From assembly GCF_003751385.1 (NCBI RefSeq), contig NZ_RJVA01000010.1, forward strand, positions 372,001-436,000: a stretch of DNA of 64,000 bases, in the 5' to 3' direction. The notes beneath the pieces are model-generated. The model was given only the letters and a program-made list of their open reading frames with translations, was not told where the DNA came from and made no database searches. Shown here piece after piece: positions 61,330 through 64,000 of this stretch. Each line of letters starts with the position of its first letter. The first letter of the stretch is position 1. A program made the translations under genes and the position numbers. Source of the DNA: Desulfosoma caldarium (GTDB lineage Bacteria > Desulfobacterota > Syntrophobacteria > Syntrophobacterales > DSM-9756).

Positions 61330-63093
61330 ATGGTTCTTTACGCTCGTTTAGGAAAATGTTGTGTGGTGGCGTCGCTTGTGGCCTCGGTCCTTTGGGGCGT
61401 GCACGTTGGCTCCGTGACGGCGCAGGAGTCTTCGGACAAGACGGTGGCCGTGGTGCCGTTTCAGATGAACACCCCTAAGGATCTTTTCTACCTACAAGAC
61501 GGCATTTGGGACATGCTCCGGTCCCGTCTTTCTTGGCCCGGCAAGGTCCGCGTCCTGGACAAGGCCACCGTGCAGGCTGTGGCAAAAACGCCAGCTGACG
61601 TCCAAACCCCCGACGCTGCCCGTGCCCTGGCGCATCAGATCAAGGCCGATTACGTGCTCTACGGCAGCGTCACCGCTCTGGGGGAATCCGTGAGCCTTGA
61701 TGCCACGGTTGTCCCCACGGCCACCCAAGAACCACCCAAGCATTTTCCTTATCAAAGTCCCAGCCTGAGTCAGCTTATTCCCACAGTGAACCGACTCGCG
61801 GAAGATGTTAACCGCCAGATCTTTAACCGAACGGCCCATGCGGCGGCCACTGCCTCTACGGCAGAGTCCCCTTCCACACGGCATCCCGAACTTCTTTTTC
61901 TCGAATCGACCATGCCGGGTCAAGCCGTTTCCTACCTGAACCCTAATTTCATCGAGGTCACCCCTGAAGGTTCGTTGCGTCAGCCCGGGCTATGGCGCAG
62001 TCAGACGTTTTCCGAAGCGGTTCTTTCCATCGATGTCGGTGACGTGGACGGTGACGGCCGTGAGGAACTTGTCGCCCTCACGGCCTCTCGGGTCACAGTG
62101 TACCGGCGAGTCGCTCAAGGGCTGCAAAACGTCGCCGAATACCGCGCAGGCAAGCTCGATTCGTTCAAATGGCTCGCCCTGGCCGATGTGGACGGCGACG
62201 GCCGCTTGGATATTTTGGTCACCAACATTTATCAAAGGAACAGGGGGCACCATCCCGGCTTTGAAAGCATCAACGTTTCCGACACGGAATGGGAACCCGC
62301 ATCCCTGGTGCTCAAATTCGATGCCAAAACCAAAAACCTCACCGTGGCTGCGCAAAGGCTTCCCTACTTTATCAATGCCGTTTCTTTTCCCAGCCGAGGC
62401 CGTGTGGCTCTGGCTCAAGCGCGAGGCCGCTACGGGGATCTGTTTGAACCCGAAATCTTCGAGTGGCGCCTTCACGACGGCAAATTCACCACGACGGCTC
62501 CCGTCCCCTTGCCTCCCCGATGCAACCTCATAAACTTTGCGGTCGGTGACTTCACAGGGGACGGCGCCGTGGAATACGCCGTGATCACCGCCGACCATCG
62601 ACTGCTTCTGGTGGACGCTGCCGGAAATCGCCTGTGGCGCAGTCGGCAGCAGCAGTTTGGAGCCACGACCAATTACCTGCTGGGAAAAGTGGAGGACCTT
62701 CGATACAATGACGTTGAGTACTATTATATTCCTTCGCCCGTGCTGGTCATGGACCTCAATAAGGACGGCATTCAGGAAATCGTCGTCAATCGAAGCCCGG
62801 ATACCACGAGCCGCTTTCTGCCGCAGGGCCTTAAGTACTATGAAGCTGGAGAAGTGGTGAGTTTCTCCTGGGATCAACTGGGGCTTGTGGAAAACTGGAA
62901 AACCCGCCAAGTCGACGGTATGGTGACGTCCATTCGATTGGGCGACTTGAACGGTGACGGCACACCGGAACTCATTGCCAGCCTGGTTGCGGGAAAGGAT
63001 TTGCTGAAACTTTGGAAAACCCGAAGCACGATTTTTTCCTACGATCTTCGTGTGGGCCGAAAAGGCAAGGCGGAGACGGCTCGCAAGCCCTAA
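61330..63093 (+). CDS. Secreted FG-GAP/VCBS-type repeat protein
   Basis: The 587-residue protein has a signal peptide (about residues 1-33, ending GSVTA-QES) and an N-terminal domain like TolB/CsgG-type periplasmic proteins (KTVAVVPFQMNTPKDLFYLQ, ADYVLYGSVTALGESVSLDA). Several calcium-type repeats follow: IDVGDVDGDGREELVAL, LADVDGDGRLDILVTN, AVGDFTGDGAVEYAVIT, VMDLNKDGIQEIVVN and LGDLNGDGTPELIASL. These form a beta-propeller, probably in the periplasm or at the cell surface. GGAAGG precedes the ATG. The partner is unknown. Confidence 0.87.
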   Translation: MVLYARLGKCCVVASLVASVLWGVHVGSVTAQESSDKTVAVVPFQMNTPKDLFYLQDGIWDMLRSRLSWPGKVRVLDKATVQAVAKTPADVQTPDAARALAHQIKADYVLYGSVTALGESVSLDATVVPTATQEPPKHFPYQSPSLSQLIPTVNRLAEDVNRQIFNRTAHAAATASTAESPSTRHPELLFLESTMPGQAVSYLNPNFIEVTPEGSLRQPGLWRSQTFSEAVLSIDVGDVDGDGREELVALTASRVTVYRRVAQGLQNVAEYRAGKLDSFKWLALADVDGDGRLDILVTNIYQRNRGHHPGFESINVSDTEWEPASLVLKFDAKTKNLTVAAQRLPYFINAVSFPSRGRVALAQARGRYGDLFEPEIFEWRLHDGKFTTTAPVPLPPRCNLINFAVGDFTGDGAVEYAVITADHRLLLVDAAGNRLWRSRQQQFGATTNYLLGKVEDLRYNDVEYYYIPSPVLVMDLNKDGIQEIVVNRSPDTTSRFLPQGLKYYEAGEVVSFSWDQLGLVENWKTRQVDGMVTSIRLGDLNGDGTPELIASLVAGKDLLKLWKTRSTIFSYDLRVGRKGKAETARKP

Positions 63094-63290
63094 GATAACC
63101 CACTGTGATGACGCTGAAAAACCAGAAAAAACGCAGAAGAATCCAGGCGCCGGGGTGTTCTCAGAACCCACCCCGGCAGGTTTTTCACACCGCCGGGACT
63201 CCACATCTCATGACAATGCCCATCTTGAACGATTCTTTTTGTGCATGCCGACGTTAAGAACTGGGCTCCCAAGGCGAGGAGAGCGTAGCT

Positions 63291-64000
63291 TTGCTGTTTT
63301 TGGGAATGTTATGGTATGCGCTCGATACCGAGCATCGCAAGACGGCCGAGGCGAATATTCGGCTCGCTCTGCGGGTGAGTCAGGAGGAGGCCCGACGCTT
63401 GACCAGGCAGAATTTTCAGCACCTGGTGCGGGTCTTTAGTGAATTCCCGCGCATGACGCGGATGAGCCGCGAAAATTTCCGGCAATTCGTGGATCCCCGC
63501 GGCGAAGAACACCTGATGCGATCACTAAAACGGGGCCGCGGCGTGCTGATTCTCACAGCCCACCTGGGCAATTGGGAGTGGATGGCCTACTGCGCCCCCT
63601 TCTTCCTTCCGGCACGGTTGCACATTGTCGCCCGGCCTTTACGCCCACGAATCCTCAACCAGTGGGTTACCACAGTTCGTCAACGGTCCGGAAACCGGGT
63701 CATTCCCAAGCAGCGCGCCCTCCTTCATGCCCTGAAGGCTCTTAAAAGAAACGAAATGGTGGGATTCCTGCTCGACCAAAATGCAGGAAAAAAGACGGGA
63801 ATTTGGGCTCCTTTTTTTGGCATGGAGGTGCTCACCCACAAGACCCTGGCCCACATCGCCCTTCGCACCGGAGCGCCCGTTCATCCGGTTTTTAATCACC
63901 GGCTTGCCGACGGCCGCTACCAGATCGATATCGGCCCCGAAATTCCCACACCGCAGCACGGAACCCTGAATGACAAGGCGGCGGCTTTCACCGCCGCCTT
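63291..64000 (+). CDS. LpxL/HtrB-type lipid A acyltransferase, partial
   Basis: The frame runs off the right edge; 236 residues are visible. It has the acyltransferase motif LILTAHLGNWEWMAY (H-x4-E), LHIVARPLRPRILNQWV, MVGFLLDQNAGKKTGIWAPF and AHIALRTGAPVHPVF, all of the LpxL family, which adds a secondary acyl chain to Kdo-lipid A at the inner membrane. The start is unclear: TTG at 63291 (AGGAG nine bases upstream) or ATG at 63306. Both leave the N-terminal membrane segment shorter than usual, and an in-frame TAA lies at 63255. Confidence 0.85.
   Translation, partial: MLFLGMLWYALDTEHRKTAEANIRLALRVSQEEARRLTRQNFQHLVRVFSEFPRMTRMSRENFRQFVDPRGEEHLMRSLKRGRGVLILTAHLGNWEWMAYCAPFFLPARLHIVARPLRPRILNQWVTTVRQRSGNRVIPKQRALLHALKALKRNEMVGFLLDQNAGKKTGIWAPFFGMEVLTHKTLAHIALRTGAPVHPVFNHRLADGRYQIDIGPEIPTPQHGTLNDKAAAFTAA

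Noticed and set aside
1-64000. CRISPR arrays, insertion sequences, integrases, rRNA
   Set aside because: No regularly spaced direct repeats, transposase or integrase motifs, or rRNA-like conserved blocks were seen on reading both strands.

Overview
The window looks like chromosomal DNA of a sulfate-reducing member of the Desulfobacterota (former Deltaproteobacteria), most plausibly of the Syntrophobacteria type. The evidence is a complete qmoABC operon (electron transfer to APS reductase), a complete hdrCBA-floxDCBA operon (flavin-based electron bifurcation linked to NAD(P)H), a sirohydrochlorin cobaltochelatase with an export signal, and a two-domain ACT protein next to an aryl-CoA ligase and an amino-acid ABC transporter. 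No phage, integrase, insertion sequence or CRISPR array was recognised. Species-level placement is inference.

Layout. 1-3 kb (minus): substrate-binding protein of a branched-chain amino-acid ABC transporter (cut by the left edge), ACT-domain protein and phenylacetate-CoA ligase, a likely amino-acid/aryl-acid catabolic unit. A structured intergenic element ending in an intrinsic terminator lies upstream (about 2973-3123). 3-12 kb: mostly single genes (TPR membrane protein, pyrR, threonine ammonia-lyase, tRNA-Gly, HDOD protein, flippase-like membrane protein plus TPR protein, a DUF1850-like protein, a QueG-like Fe-S protein). 10.6-16.3 kb: tetrapyrrole/metal region, in which a cobalamin riboswitch and terminator precede a small unknown protein and CbiK, followed by a DUF4198 protein, a His-rich protein and a molybdopterin oxidoreductase. 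16.3-19.5 kb: double-domain phosphofructokinase, Slp lipoprotein and thioesterase, then tRNA-Pro. 20.3-21.7 kb: a fetA-fetB pair destroyed by several lesions. 22-24 kb: a REC / NMT1-like binding-protein / CheW fusion.

24.2-32.4 kb (plus): GAF-GAF regulator followed by hdrCBA and floxDCBA, with a promoter and a terminator-like leader in front. 32.4-36.2 kb (minus): a 639-residue unknown protein, Pcm, and a DUF484-like/degenerate GGDEF protein. 36.6-39.8 kb: feoA-feoA-feoB and a Cys-rich membrane protein for Fe(II) uptake. 39.7-44.7 kb: TrmI, rubrerythrin, a DUF3419 protein, small unknown proteins and a GNAT gene interrupted by one in-frame TAG. 44.9-49.3 kb (minus): imuB-dnaE2 mutagenesis cassette. 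49.4-52.1 kb: lipocalin-like secreted protein and GlcD-type oxidase. 52.2-57 kb: qmoABC. 57.3-64 kb: small membrane protein, eRF1-like protein, porin with a strong promoter, FG-GAP repeat protein and an LpxL-type acyltransferase cut by the right edge.

How the genes work together. Qmo would move electrons between the quinone pool and APS reductase. Flox-Hdr would couple NAD(P)H to ferredoxin and a thiol/disulfide carrier. Feo and CbiK would supply iron and cobalt tetrapyrrole for this Fe-S- and heme-rich metabolism, and rubrerythrin and the mutasome handle stress. The less ordinary items are the intergenic RNA candidate, the REC-binding protein-CheW fusion, the leader attenuator before the GAF-Hdr-Flox operon, the tandem PFK with a degenerate second domain, and the Mo enzyme with an Asp in place of a cluster Cys.
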